A stretch of 64,000 nucleotides of DNA from Alphaproteobacteria bacterium (lineage in GTDB: Bacteria; Pseudomonadota; Alphaproteobacteria; CAAGCB01; CAG-977). The stretch is taken from the NCBI GenBank assembly GCA_900768465.1, contig CAAGCY010000003.1, forward strand, positions 124,001 to 188,000, in the 5' to 3' direction. Shown in pieces: positions 53,122 through 62,358 of this stretch. Both the position numbers and the translations under genes were made by a program. Numbering within the stretch: the stretch's first letter is position 1; the number at the start of each line of letters is the position of its first letter. Below the pieces are notes generated by a model, which was not told the origin of the DNA, made no database searches, and was given only the letters and a program-made list of their open reading frames with translations.

Positions 53122-55119
53122 TTAAATATCCAAATCTTCAACAAATTTTGCATGTTCTTGAATATATTGGAATCTCAGCTCCGGATGCGTCCCCATCAGC
53201 TGTTCGACAAGGTCGTTTGTCGCCGCGACTTCGTGCGAATCCTCCTCTTTGCGGGGGTCGGGAACGCAAACGCGAATCAGCAAACGTTTGTCGGGCGCCA
53301 TGGTCGTTTCTTTCAGCTGAGCGGGAGGCATTTCGCCCAACCCTTTAAAGCGGCTGATTTCAACTTTTTTGGCGTTTTTCAGCTCTTTTTTGATGATTCG
53401 GTCTTTGTCCGCGTCGTCCACGGCGTAAAATACTTTGTTGGCGTATGCCAAGCGGTACAGCGGCGGGACAGCCAGATACAAATGTCCTTTTTGTATCAGT
53501 TTCGGCATTTCGCGATAGAAAAACGTCATCAGCAGGGACGCAATGTGCGCGCCGTCAACGTCCGCATCGGTCATAATAATGATTTTTTCGTATCTCAGCG
53601 CCGATTCGTCGTAGTGTTCTCGCCGCCCGCAGCCCAAAGCTTCGGTGATGTTGTTGATTTCTTCATTGGCGTAGATTTTGTCGTTTGACGCGCTGGCGAC
53701 GTTCAAAATCTTGCCGCGCAAAGGCAGAATCGCTTGAATTTCACGGTTGCGCGCCTGTTTTGCCGATCCGCCCGCCGAATCGCCTTCGACGATGAAGATT
53801 TCCGTACCGATAGCCGACGACCGCGAACAATCCGACAGCTTTCCGGGAAGCCGCAGACGCTTTGTCGCCGACGCGCGCGCGGTTTCGTTTTGCTTTTTCT
53901 TGCGCTGGCGTTCGGCGGAACGTTCCAAAACATGAGTCAGCAGAGCCGTTGCCGTTTTGGTGTCGCCCGACAGCCAATGATCAAACTGGTCTTTGATTGC
54001 CGTGTCAACCAGACGGGTGGCTTCGGGCGAACCGAGCTTTTCTTTGGTTTGCCCTTGGAATTGCGGGTCTTTCATAAACAGGGACAAGACGATTCCCGCC
54101 GATCCGATGACGTCTTCGGTCGTAATGTCGGCGGTTTTCTTGTTCCCCAGCATTTCCGCGTAACCGCGCAGACTGCGGGTCAGGGCAGAGCGCAAGCCCG
54201 CTTCGTGCGTGCCGCCCTGCGGCGTGCGAATCGTGTTGCAAAACGAACTGATAAAGCCCGCTTCGCCGTCTTCCAACCACGTCATCGCCCATTCGACGAA
54301 TCCTTTGCCGTCGGGCAGATCCGAACGTCCCGCAAACGGTTTCGGCGTTACAACGGGTTCTTCGCGCAGTTGGTATTTCAAGAAGTCTTCCAATCCGTTG
54401 GGGAATTTCAGCGTTTCCTCTGCGGGCGTTTTGTCGTCGCCCGTCAGCAAAGACGGATCGCATTTCCAGCGGACTTCGACGCCTTTGAACAAAAACGCTT
54501 TGGAACGCGCCATGCGGAACAGGATTCCGGGTTTGAACGTTTGGCGTTCGCCGAAAATTTCCGTGTCGGGTTTGAAGATGACCGTCGTGCCGCGCCTGTT
54601 CGATACGGCGCCCATATTTTGCAAAGGCGTAACGGGGACGCCGCGCGAATACTTTTGCACCCACAGGGTTTTGTCGCGTGCGACTTCAATGGTCATTTCG
54701 GACGAAAGCGCGTTGACGACCGCCGCGCCGACACCGTGCAGACCGCCCGATACCGCATACGCTTTTCCGCCGAACTTGCCGCCCGAATGAAGCGATGTCA
54801 TAATGACTTCCAGCGCCGATTTGTCGGGATATTTCGGATGCGGGTCGACGGGGATGCCGCGACCGTTGTCCTTGACGCGCACGGAACCGTCGGCATACAG
54901 CTCCATTTCAATGACGGAAGCGTAGCCCGCGACGGCTTCGTCCATCGCGTTATCCAGAATTTCCGCCGCCAAGTGGTGGTACGACGTTTCGTCCGTGCCG
55001 CCGATGTACATGCCGGGGCGGCGGCGGACGGGTTCCAAGCCTTCCAGAATCTCGATGTCTTTCGCCGAATAGTCGGAAGCCGTTGAAAGCGTTTGTTCGT
55101 TAAATAAGTCTTCAGCCAT
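53122..55119 (-). CDS. parE: DNA topoisomerase IV subunit B
   Basis: ATPase subunit of topoisomerase IV, which decatenates daughter chromosomes. Residues about 25-60 contain the DYSAKDIEILEGLEPVRRRP block and ATP-binding DNAMDEAVAGYA and GGLHGVGAAVVNAL; the C-terminal TOPRIM region has FIVEGDSAGGSAKQ and DADVDGAHI. 665 residues, normal for alphaproteobacterial ParE. It is 1 bp overlapped with the DUF2207 gene upstream (TAATG). Confidence 0.95.
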   Translation of the reverse strand: MAEDLFNEQTLSTASDYSAKDIEILEGLEPVRRRPGMYIGGTDETSYHHLAAEILDNAMDEAVAGYASVIEMELYADGSVRVKDNGRGIPVDPHPKYPDKSALEVIMTSLHSGGKFGGKAYAVSGGLHGVGAAVVNALSSEMTIEVARDKTLWVQKYSRGVPVTPLQNMGAVSNRRGTTVIFKPDTEIFGERQTFKPGILFRMARSKAFLFKGVEVRWKCDPSLLTGDDKTPAEETLKFPNGLEDFLKYQLREEPVVTPKPFAGRSDLPDGKGFVEWAMTWLEDGEAGFISSFCNTIRTPQGGTHEAGLRSALTRSLRGYAEMLGNKKTADITTEDVIGSAGIVLSLFMKDPQFQGQTKEKLGSPEATRLVDTAIKDQFDHWLSGDTKTATALLTHVLERSAERQRKKKQNETARASATKRLRLPGKLSDCSRSSAIGTEIFIVEGDSAGGSAKQARNREIQAILPLRGKILNVASASNDKIYANEEINNITEALGCGRREHYDESALRYEKIIIMTDADVDGAHIASLLMTFFYREMPKLIQKGHLYLAVPPLYRLAYANKVFYAVDDADKDRIIKKELKNAKKVEISRFKGLGEMPPAQLKETTMAPDKRLLIRVCVPDPRKEEDSHEVAATNDLVEQLMGTHPELRFQYIQEHAKFVEDLDI

Positions 55120-57404
55120 TACGATACTCTTTTACCGGAGTTGTGAATTCTTTTTTTGGCGGTTTGTTTCGGTGCGGGGAACACGGTCGCAAAAGCCGTG
55201 AACAACGCGTCCGTAAAGTTTTCGTCAAAGGGGATTTTGCCCGCGTACCAATCGGGAGCAAGCTTCGCATCGCCGCTGGCGAACGCCGCAAAGCGTTTAT
55301 TCCACAAACGGTCGACGCCCAAAGCTACCGCGAAAGGCAGGTGCTTTGCGTACAGGGCGCGGATTTTGCGGTCGGCGCTGCGCATGGTCGCCAGCAAGGT
55401 GTCGTCCTGCGACGACAAGTAAATTTTATAGCCATCCATGTTTTCCATCAGCGATTTGCCCAAAACGGACGGCAGCTGCAACAGCGAATAAAACACGGCA
55501 ATGCAGACCAGAGTCGCCGAAAACCAAAAAGCGGTCAATCCCGTCGTTTCAACGCCGAACCAATACAATCCCTGCGCCAAAGCCGTCGCAAAAACGCCCG
55601 CCGTCAAAAACGGCACAATCAAAGCGCTTCGGCTGTGCGTCCAACATCCTTTTTTCAATCGTTCGAACAGGGCTTTTCCCGCAAAATACAACGGAACAAA
55701 GCAGATAATGCAGAACAACGCCGTCAATCCCGTCGTTTGGACGAACAAAGACAGCGACGCCACGGCGGCGACGGACAAAACGGTCATCAAAATTCCGAAC
55801 CAGAAATAAGTCTGGTGAAACGTGATGAACTTCGATTTGTATTCACGCCGCGTTTTGCGGTCGACAATGTTCAGCAGGCGCATCAGCTTCAGCGCGCCGG
55901 CGGAGGTCAGCTTGAATTCGGTCGCGTCGCCGGAAAACAGCTTTTTTGCCAACGCTTTTTCCAGCGTCGAAAGCGATTTCAGCGAATCCGTCCGTTTTAT
56001 CAGCGACAGTCTGCCGTTATCTTCTTCAAACGACAAAAAGCCTTTGCCCGCCATGTCCAGCAGCATGATGAACAGCGTTTTGGGAACGGTCTGTTTGTGC
56101 AGAGCGTAGTACACGACCGCGGGGGTTAAGTCGTCTTTTTTAACGGGCAGAGCCTGCGTTGAAGCGGGAACCTGATTCTTTTTCAGGCTTACCCACGTCG
56201 CCCAGTAATAAGAGCAGACGAACAAGAACGCCAGAAAGCTCATCAGCGCGGTGCCGTGTTCGCGCAGAAAGCGGTCGAATTTCGCGTTGTAAACGGGCGC
56301 GGCATCGCTTTCCGCCCAGTTGGTGACCACAATCATGCCTTCGTACGGGGCAAGGGGGTAAGTCAGCGTAATCGCCGTGTCGTTTTCGTTGTCGCGGCGG
56401 ATTCTGACGTCGTGCTGCGGCTTGTTCATATTGCCCGTCAGCGCCGTGCGGGAAAATACTTTTGCGCCGCGGGGATAGATAATGCTCGCACCCGCGCGGG
56501 TTACGGGCATATCCCAATGCTGTCCCGTAACGTTCCAAATCAATTCTTTGAAGTTGTCGGAATCCGATTTTTCGTTTTCAAATTCGGCGATTTTGTTCGC
56601 AAACAGGTACGTGACGGTAAAAACGTGAACGCCGGCGGACAAGGGCGATTCCTGATGCAAAGACAGCCGAACCCCGCTTGAAGAAGGCTTCAGAGCGGCG
56701 TTTGCGGGGACGCCGTCGATTGCCGCTTCCAAAACGGTGATGTCGGTGCGGTGTTTTTTGCCGGCGCGGTCGGTGTGGTATTTTCCGAAATAACGGTCAA
56801 TGCCCGTAAAGTTCGTTTCTTCGGGCGCGACAACGCGCTGGATGGTTTCCGTGACGGAAATCGTGTCGTTCGCCAATATTTCAATGCGGCTGAAAAAGTA
56901 GGGAATGTGACGCACAAACGGGACTTCGACATAAGTATCGGGCGGAATCGCCGCGATGGTTTTCGGTCCGTCGTATGCCAGCGTCATCACGCGGGGACCC
57001 GTCGGTGCGGCAGAGGCGGCTTCGGCGGGCTGAGCGGTTTTCAGCCGCGAAAAAACCTCGGGCTGTTTGGGGGCGGGTCTGTTTTGTTCGCCGAACAGGC
57101 GGGCTTTCGCTTTCGCCAACGTGTCGGAGATGAAATTCGACTTCTTTTTTCCCGTCAAGCCGTCAATGCCTGCCTTGACGCCCGAAGACTGCGTGTTGTC
57201 GAAAAAAACAAGCGTTCCGCCGTTCGCGTTGAACACGTTTTTCAGCGGGGGCGGATTGCCGGGGTCGAAACGGGGCTTGTTCGTGTCGAACGAATTTAAA
57301 ATTTTGTTTAAATCCGCGTTCAAAGAGTCTTCCGCCGATGCGGGGCGTCCGAAGCCCGCAACAGTCAGCGCCAGCGCAACAAGATATATAAAGTTCTTTG
57401 CCAT
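55119..57404 (-). CDS. DUF2207 membrane protein
   Basis: About 761 residues. Signal sequence (MAKNFIYLVALALTVAGFGR, cleaved near ASAEDS), a large exported N-terminal domain with the VPFVRHIPYFFSRIEIL strands typical of DUF2207, a membrane segment near residue 390 (SFLAFLFVCSYYWATWV), a cytoplasmic stretch, and three more helices around 525-660. Function is unknown, though related proteins occur in the envelope. The start is uncertain: ATG at 57404 or GTG at 57419; neither has a strong ribosome site. parE follows in a TAATG overlap. Confidence 0.75.
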   Translation of the reverse strand: MAKNFIYLVALALTVAGFGRPASAEDSLNADLNKILNSFDTNKPRFDPGNPPPLKNVFNANGGTLVFFDNTQSSGVKAGIDGLTGKKKSNFISDTLAKAKARLFGEQNRPAPKQPEVFSRLKTAQPAEAASAAPTGPRVMTLAYDGPKTIAAIPPDTYVEVPFVRHIPYFFSRIEILANDTISVTETIQRVVAPEETNFTGIDRYFGKYHTDRAGKKHRTDITVLEAAIDGVPANAALKPSSSGVRLSLHQESPLSAGVHVFTVTYLFANKIAEFENEKSDSDNFKELIWNVTGQHWDMPVTRAGASIIYPRGAKVFSRTALTGNMNKPQHDVRIRRDNENDTAITLTYPLAPYEGMIVVTNWAESDAAPVYNAKFDRFLREHGTALMSFLAFLFVCSYYWATWVSLKKNQVPASTQALPVKKDDLTPAVVYYALHKQTVPKTLFIMLLDMAGKGFLSFEEDNGRLSLIKRTDSLKSLSTLEKALAKKLFSGDATEFKLTSAGALKLMRLLNIVDRKTRREYKSKFITFHQTYFWFGILMTVLSVAAVASLSLFVQTTGLTALFCIICFVPLYFAGKALFERLKKGCWTHSRSALIVPFLTAGVFATALAQGLYWFGVETTGLTAFWFSATLVCIAVFYSLLQLPSVLGKSLMENMDGYKIYLSSQDDTLLATMRSADRKIRALYAKHLPFAVALGVDRLWNKRFAAFASGDAKLAPDWYAGKIPFDENFTDALFTAFATVFPAPKQTAKKRIHNSGKRVS

Positions 57405-57543
57405 AGTCCGAAAATCCACCCTGTAAACGAATTATTTACTTTTAGCCGATTTTTCCGCGCGGTGCAAACACAAAAACAATCCTTTCATCTTGCGCCGAGT
57501 TGGTGTATAGAGGGGGCAGGCTTTTTAATTTTTGAAGGAAAGT

Positions 57544-58788
57544 ATGATGTTGACGACCTCGCTTGCCAAAGACAAAATCAAAATTCTGCTGCTGGAAGAT
57601 TTGCATCCCAACGCCGAAAACTATTTCAGAAAGCACGGCTACAACAATATCGAATGTTTGAAAGGCGCGCTGGGCGGGCAGGAGCTGATTGACAAAATCA
57701 AAGACGTTCACATCATCGGCATCCGTTCGCGCACCAAGCTGACGGCGGATGTTTTCGCCGCCGCCGAAAAGCTGATTGCCGTCGGCTGTTTTTGCATCGG
57801 AACAAACCAAGTCGATTTGAACGCCGCCAAACGTCACGGCGTTCCTGTGTTCAACGCGCCGTATTCCAACACGCGTTCGGTGGCGGAACTGGTTATCGGC
57901 GAAATCGTGATGCTGATGCGCGGAATTCCGCAAAGAAACACCGCCGCCCATGCGGGGCAATGGCTGAAAAACGCCAAAGGGGCGATGGAACTGCGCGGCA
58001 AAGTGCTGGGTATCGTCGGCTACGGTCATATCGGGACGCAGGTTTCCGTCATGGCGGAAGCAATGGGGATGAAAGTCCGCTATTTCGATATCGTCGACAA
58101 GCTTGCCATGGGCAACGCCGAAGCGTGTTCTTCGCTGTCCGAACTGCTGAGCGAATCCGACGTGGTCAGTCTGCACGTTCCGCAAACCACGCAAACGAAC
58201 AATATGTTTTCGCACGCCGAATTTTTCGCGATGAAAAAAGGCGCGTTCTTTATCAATGCGGCGCGCGGCAGCGTGGTTGACATCGACGCTTTGAAGGAAG
58301 CTTTGGACGCGGGACAGATTGCTGGTGCGGCGGTCGACGTGTTCCCCAAAGAACCCGCCACAAAAGACGAAGAATTCGTTTCACCCCTGCGCGGCATGCC
58401 GAACGTCATTCTGACTCCGCACATCGGCGGGTCGACTTTGGAAGCCCAGGCCAACATCGGATTGGAAGTCGCCGAACGTCTGGTCAAATATTCGGACAAC
58501 GGGTCGACTTTGGGGGCGGTCAATTACGTCGAAGTGTCCTTGCCCGTTCAGGAATCGGGGAAAGTCACACGCTTTATGCACATTCACCGCAACGTTCCGG
58601 GCGTGCTGAGTGCCATCAACCATGTCTTTTCGGATGCGGGGCTGAACATCAGCGGGCAGTACTTGCGGACGGACGGCGAGTATGCTTATGTCGTGGTCGA
58701 TGTCGACGGACGGCTGCCGAACGCGGCGGAAATCCGCGACAAACTGGAACAAATCGACGGTACGCTGAAAGTGCGTTATTTAATCTGA
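57544..58788 (+). CDS. serA: D-3-phosphoglycerate dehydrogenase with ACT domain
   Basis: First enzyme of serine synthesis. 414 residues, the E. coli SerA type. The close match to E. coli SerA runs throughout (KIKILLLEDLHPNAENYF, VGCFCIGTNQVDLNAAK, LGIVGYGHIGTQ, TPHIGGSTLEAQANIGLEV) and ends in an ACT domain that binds serine for feedback inhibition (residues 335-414). ATG at 57544 follows GAAGGAA. No other ser genes lie nearby. Confidence 0.96.
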   Translation: MMLTTSLAKDKIKILLLEDLHPNAENYFRKHGYNNIECLKGALGGQELIDKIKDVHIIGIRSRTKLTADVFAAAEKLIAVGCFCIGTNQVDLNAAKRHGVPVFNAPYSNTRSVAELVIGEIVMLMRGIPQRNTAAHAGQWLKNAKGAMELRGKVLGIVGYGHIGTQVSVMAEAMGMKVRYFDIVDKLAMGNAEACSSLSELLSESDVVSLHVPQTTQTNNMFSHAEFFAMKKGAFFINAARGSVVDIDALKEALDAGQIAGAAVDVFPKEPATKDEEFVSPLRGMPNVILTPHIGGSTLEAQANIGLEVAERLVKYSDNGSTLGAVNYVEVSLPVQESGKVTRFMHIHRNVPGVLSAINHVFSDAGLNISGQYLRTDGEYAYVVVDVDGRLPNAAEIRDKLEQIDGTLKVRYLI

Positions 58789-58885
58789 CCGCTTTTTTCC
58801 GCTTTTCTTTTTAAAAAGAAGCCGTTAAGATAATTCGAACGGATGTTTTCGTTTGAAAGCATATTTATTTTTTAGGAGCTTGGGT

Positions 58886-60160
58886 ATGGACGAAGTCGAT
58901 TTGAATTTGGCACGCAAGGAAACGCTGGCTTTGGTGCTGGCGGGCGGCAAAGGGTCGCGTTTGAAAAACTTGACGGGAACGCAGGCAAAGCCCGCCGTTC
59001 CGTTCGGCGGAAAATTCAGAATTATCGACTTTCCGCTGTCGAACTGCATCAATTCGGGCATGCGCCGCATGTGCGTCCTGACGCAGTACAAAGCGCACAG
59101 CTTGATTAAACACATTCAGCAGGGGTGGAGCTTTTTGCAGCCCGAACTGAACGAATTTGTGGAAATCTGGCCGGCTCAGCAGCAGACGTCCGACGAAGTG
59201 TGGTATCAGGGCACGGCGGACGCGGTTTATCAGAACTTGGAAACGATTCGCCATCATCATCCGCGCTATATCCTGATTTTGGCGGGCGACCATATTTACA
59301 AACAGGATTATTCCCAAATGCTGAAACAGCACATCGAAAAAGGCGCGGTGGCGACCGTTTCCTGTATCGAAGTGCCGATTGAAAAAGCGCACGAATTCGG
59401 AATTCTGGACGCCGACGCGGACGGCAACATCATCAAATTCGTCGAAAAGCCCAAAAATCCGCCTTGCATTCCCGGACAGCCCGACCGTTCGTTCGCCAGC
59501 ATGGGGATTTACATCTTCAACGCCGATTTCTTAATCGACTTGCTGGAAAAAGACGCGCAGGACAAAAATTCGTCCCACGACTTCGGCAAAGACTTGCTGC
59601 CGTCGCTGGTCGGCAAGGAAAAAATGATTGCCCACAGATTTCAGGACAGCTGCGTGTACAACAAAACGGACGAAGCGTATTGGCGCGATGTCGGTACGGT
59701 GGATGCGTATTGGGAAGCCAATTTGGACTTGACGAACGTGATTCCCGATTTGGATTTGTACGATACGCGCTGGCCGATTTGGACGTTCCAAGAACAACAT
59801 CCCGCCGCGAAATTCGTGTTTGAAAGCGATTTGCGCACGGGTATGGCGGTTAAATCGCTGGTTTCCGCAGGGTGCATCATTTCGGGCGGCACGGTTCGCC
59901 GTTCTTTGCTGTTTTCGGCGGTGCGCGTCCATTCGTTTTCTTTGGTGGAAGATTCGGTCGTTCTGCCGAATTGCGTCATCAACCGTCATGCGCGCGTCCG
60001 CAAAGCCGTTTTGGCGGAAGGATGCGTCATTCCCCGCGGGCTGGTCATCGGTGAAAATCCCGAAGAAGACGCCAAGTACTTTTATGTTTCGGAAAAAGGC
60101 GTCGTTTTGGTAACGCCTGATATGCTGGCAAAAATTCCGCCAATGCCGGAACTGTCGTAA
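58886..60160 (+). CDS. glgC: Glucose-1-phosphate adenylyltransferase
   Basis: Makes ADP-glucose for glycogen synthesis. The pyrophosphorylase loop GGKGSRL (20-26), FPLSNCINSGMRRM and the glucose-phosphate contacts EKPKNPP and SMGIYIFN are present, with a left-handed helix C-terminal domain of CVINRHARVRKAVLAEGCV type. 424 residues from ATG 58886 after AGGAG. No other glycogen gene is nearby, and a strong terminator follows. Confidence 0.96.
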   Translation: MDEVDLNLARKETLALVLAGGKGSRLKNLTGTQAKPAVPFGGKFRIIDFPLSNCINSGMRRMCVLTQYKAHSLIKHIQQGWSFLQPELNEFVEIWPAQQQTSDEVWYQGTADAVYQNLETIRHHHPRYILILAGDHIYKQDYSQMLKQHIEKGAVATVSCIEVPIEKAHEFGILDADADGNIIKFVEKPKNPPCIPGQPDRSFASMGIYIFNADFLIDLLEKDAQDKNSSHDFGKDLLPSLVGKEKMIAHRFQDSCVYNKTDEAYWRDVGTVDAYWEANLDLTNVIPDLDLYDTRWPIWTFQEQHPAAKFVFESDLRTGMAVKSLVSAGCIISGGTVRRSLLFSAVRVHSFSLVEDSVVLPNCVINRHARVRKAVLAEGCVIPRGLVIGENPEEDAKYFYVSEKGVVLVTPDMLAKIPPMPELS

Positions 60161-60170
60161 AACAAAAACA

Positions 60171-60199
60171 AGGCGGCGGGAAAACCTGCCGCCTTTTTT
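60171..60199 (+). terminator. Rho-independent terminator after glgC
   Basis: Stem AGGCGGCGGG/CCTGCCGCCT (one G-U pair), 4-base loop, then TTTTT, 11 bp past the stop codon. Confidence 0.88.
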
Positions 60200-60213
60200 G
60201 TGCGGAGACCGCG

Positions 60214-60891
60214 GTGCTTTTCGTCAAGATTCGAAACTTTATCGATTCCGTGTTTGCGGTGATAAAAATCCCCGTCGCGGCGGCGGCTGTTTTGCTGTTG
60301 CCCGTGCTGTGGAAAACGTTTAAGCATTACGCTTTGCTGTGGGACAGGCTGAACCACTATAACTTGCTGTACTTCGCGGGCGGTGTCGCCGGCATGGCGG
60401 CGATTCGGATCGGAATGCGGATACACAGGGGCGTCGCCGAAACGTTCGAACACGAATTGACGCATATTTTGTTCGCTTTGCTGACGTTTCATCCCGTTTC
60501 GGGCATGAACGTCAACGATTACGGCGGCGGCAATATGACTTTTCGCGGCAAAGGCAACTGGCTGATAGCTCTTGCGCCGTATTTTTTTCCGCTGGCATCG
60601 GCGGCGATGATGTTCCTGACCGTCGCGTACGGGCGGGTGACAGGCTTGCTGCCCGATTGGCTGTTGATAGGGCTGGGCTTGGCGTTCGGATACGATGTTT
60701 GCGCTTTTGCCGAACAAATTCATCCTCGGCAAACGGATTTTAAAGTCGCGGGGTATTGGTTTTCGCTGTGTTTTTTACCGTCGGCGATTTTACTGTCGTT
60801 CGGAACGATTGCGGCGTTTGCCGAACGGACGGAAAGCGGAGTCCGATTTTTTTACAATCTGCTGCTTTATTACGTCAGGCATACGTATTGA
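60214..60891 (+). CDS. M50-like membrane metalloprotease candidate
   Basis: 225 residues, several membrane segments (about 14-32, 50-68, 112-136, 142-164, 180-200). HExxH is present as H80-E-L-T-H84 inside a hydrophobic segment, as in M50 site-2-protease-like proteins; GYDVCAFAEQIHP follows near residue 160 and could supply a third ligand. Start is GTG at 60214 after CGGAGA. The family is not firmly identified, and activity is an inference from the zinc motif. Convergent with the MBL gene (3 bp apart). Confidence 0.65.
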   Translation: MLFVKIRNFIDSVFAVIKIPVAAAAVLLLPVLWKTFKHYALLWDRLNHYNLLYFAGGVAGMAAIRIGMRIHRGVAETFEHELTHILFALLTFHPVSGMNVNDYGGGNMTFRGKGNWLIALAPYFFPLASAAMMFLTVAYGRVTGLLPDWLLIGLGLAFGYDVCAFAEQIHPRQTDFKVAGYWFSLCFLPSAILLSFGTIAAFAERTESGVRFFYNLLLYYVRHTY

Positions 60892-60894
60892 AGC

Positions 60895-61719
60895 TTAGAG
60901 CGTCAGGCGCATATTTTCCTTGGCGCAAAAAACGTTCGGCTGTTCCGCGCGGACGGCGTGGTCGATTTTCATCATATCCGCGTCCGTGTGTTCGGGCGAA
61001 TGGTGAAACAAAGCGGTGCGCTTGACAGAGGCGGCGCGTGTGACGCCGATGGCTTCTTCTTCCGTGGAATGCCCCCAGCCCGCGAACGTCGGATATTCCG
61101 CTTGGGTGAACATGGCGTCGTAAATCATCAAATCCGCCCCGCGCGCCAAAGCAATCACGTTTTCATCGCATTTGTCGGCGAAATGTTCGGTGTCGCTGAT
61201 ATAGGCAATAACCGTGCCGTCGTATTCCAATCGAAAGCCCGTCGCGCCGTTCGGGTGGTTCAGCGGCAGAGTTTTGACGCGCACCGCGCCGCCGCACAGC
61301 GTAAACGAATCGCCGCATTCAATATCGTTGAAATGCAAAGAGGAGGGGATTTTGCTCATCGGCAAAGGGAAAAACGGCGACGACATTTGTGTTTCCAGGG
61401 CGTTTTTGATACTGCGACCGTCGGACAGCGGGCAAGCGTACACGTCCAGCGCGCAGTCTTGGCGGTACAGCGGGCGGAAAAAAGGAAATCCGCTGATGTG
61501 ATCCCAATGGGCGTGCGAAATCAGCAAATCGACATGCGGGACTTTGCGGCGGATTAAGTCGTTTCCCAGCGCGCGAATACCCGTTCCCGCGTCCAAAACA
61601 ACGATTTTTCCGTCAAAGTCCAGTTCAACGCAAGCCGTATTCCCGCCGTAAATGTTGTAATCCGCCGAACAGCACGGTGTGCTGCCCCGAACGCCGCGGA
61701 AAGTAACGTTAACGCTCAT
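60895..61719 (-). CDS. MBL-fold metal-dependent hydrolase
   Basis: 274 residues from the ATG at 61719 (GAGG 5 bp upstream). Metallo-beta-lactamase fold with H69-x-H71-x-D73-H74 (SHAHWDHISG), LNHPNGATGF and the late ISDTEHF and FHHSPEHTD motifs for the other metal ligands. It resembles the RNase Z/PhnP/cyclic-nucleotide phosphodiesterase side of the superfamily. An in-frame upstream extension of 72 codons is not supported. Substrate unknown. Confidence 0.85.
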   Translation of the reverse strand: MSVNVTFRGVRGSTPCCSADYNIYGGNTACVELDFDGKIVVLDAGTGIRALGNDLIRRKVPHVDLLISHAHWDHISGFPFFRPLYRQDCALDVYACPLSDGRSIKNALETQMSSPFFPLPMSKIPSSLHFNDIECGDSFTLCGGAVRVKTLPLNHPNGATGFRLEYDGTVIAYISDTEHFADKCDENVIALARGADLMIYDAMFTQAEYPTFAGWGHSTEEEAIGVTRAASVKRTALFHHSPEHTDADMMKIDHAVRAEQPNVFCAKENMRLTL

Positions 61720-61831
61720 TGATGCCTCATCGTCACAAAACAATAATTCCCCATTATAAGGGGTTGCGTTCAAAAAGAAAAAAGGTATTTTAAAAAATAA
61801 GGTGCTTTTTTTATCGAAAGGGCGGCAATCA

Positions 61832-62296
61832 ATGCTTAAAGCAAAACTGTTCGGATTGATTTTGGGACTGACGGCGGCGGCAAACCCCGTTTTCGCGCAA
61901 ACGGTGCGCGAAGTCAAAGCTTTGCCGACGTGCATGGATTTTACGGATGTGTATTCCCGCGCCGTTTTGGGCGAAGCGGAAGCGACGGAAGCCGATAAGC
62001 GTGAAGTCGTTTCTTTGGCGGCGATTATGATGGGCTATGTGTCCGCGATGCAGGATGTTTACGGCAATTATCTGGTCGGCATGGGACCGAACGACAATGA
62101 ATGGACTTTGCTGGAATACGTCCACCGCTTTTGCAAGCAAAATCCGCAGCTGACGTTTCAGCGCGCCGTGCGTTCCGTTCCCGCCGTCGCCGATACCATT
62201 CAGTCTTTGCAGGATCAGGAATTCGCGCGCTGCACGAACTATATCAACCAGACGCGTTCGACAATTTGCGCGACGTACAACAAACCGCAACAATAA
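61832..62296 (+). CDS. Small secreted protein, HdeA/Rap1a-like candidate
   Basis: 154 residues with a signal peptide (residues 1-22, cut near VFAQ). The mature part has Cys residues in PTCMDFTDVYSR and HRFCKQNPQ, and a helix with WTLLEYV, recalling periplasmic HdeA and Rap1a/Tai immunity-type proteins, but the match is weak. ATG at 61832 after AAAGGGCGG. Divergent from the MBL gene; uvrA follows 62 bp downstream with a separate promoter. Confidence 0.65.
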   Translation: MLKAKLFGLILGLTAAANPVFAQTVREVKALPTCMDFTDVYSRAVLGEAEATEADKREVVSLAAIMMGYVSAMQDVYGNYLVGMGPNDNEWTLLEYVHRFCKQNPQLTFQRAVRSVPAVADTIQSLQDQEFARCTNYINQTRSTICATYNKPQQ

Positions 62297-62299
62297 CTC

Positions 62300-62328
62300 T
62301 TTAAATCGAATCGAAACACTCCTATATT
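62300..62328 (+). promoter_or_regulatory. Promoter of uvrA
   Basis: TTTAAA and TATATT separated by 17 bp, 30 bp before the uvrA ATG. No alphaproteobacterial LexA box (GTTC-N7-GTTC) is visible near it. Confidence 0.5.
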
Positions 62329-62358
62329 CTGCCCAGAGGTTTTAGGAAAGGGCGGAAC

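Noticed and set aside
58789..58850. Hairpin after serA
   Set aside because: The CTTTTC/AAAGAAG pairing is imperfect and not followed by a clean T run.
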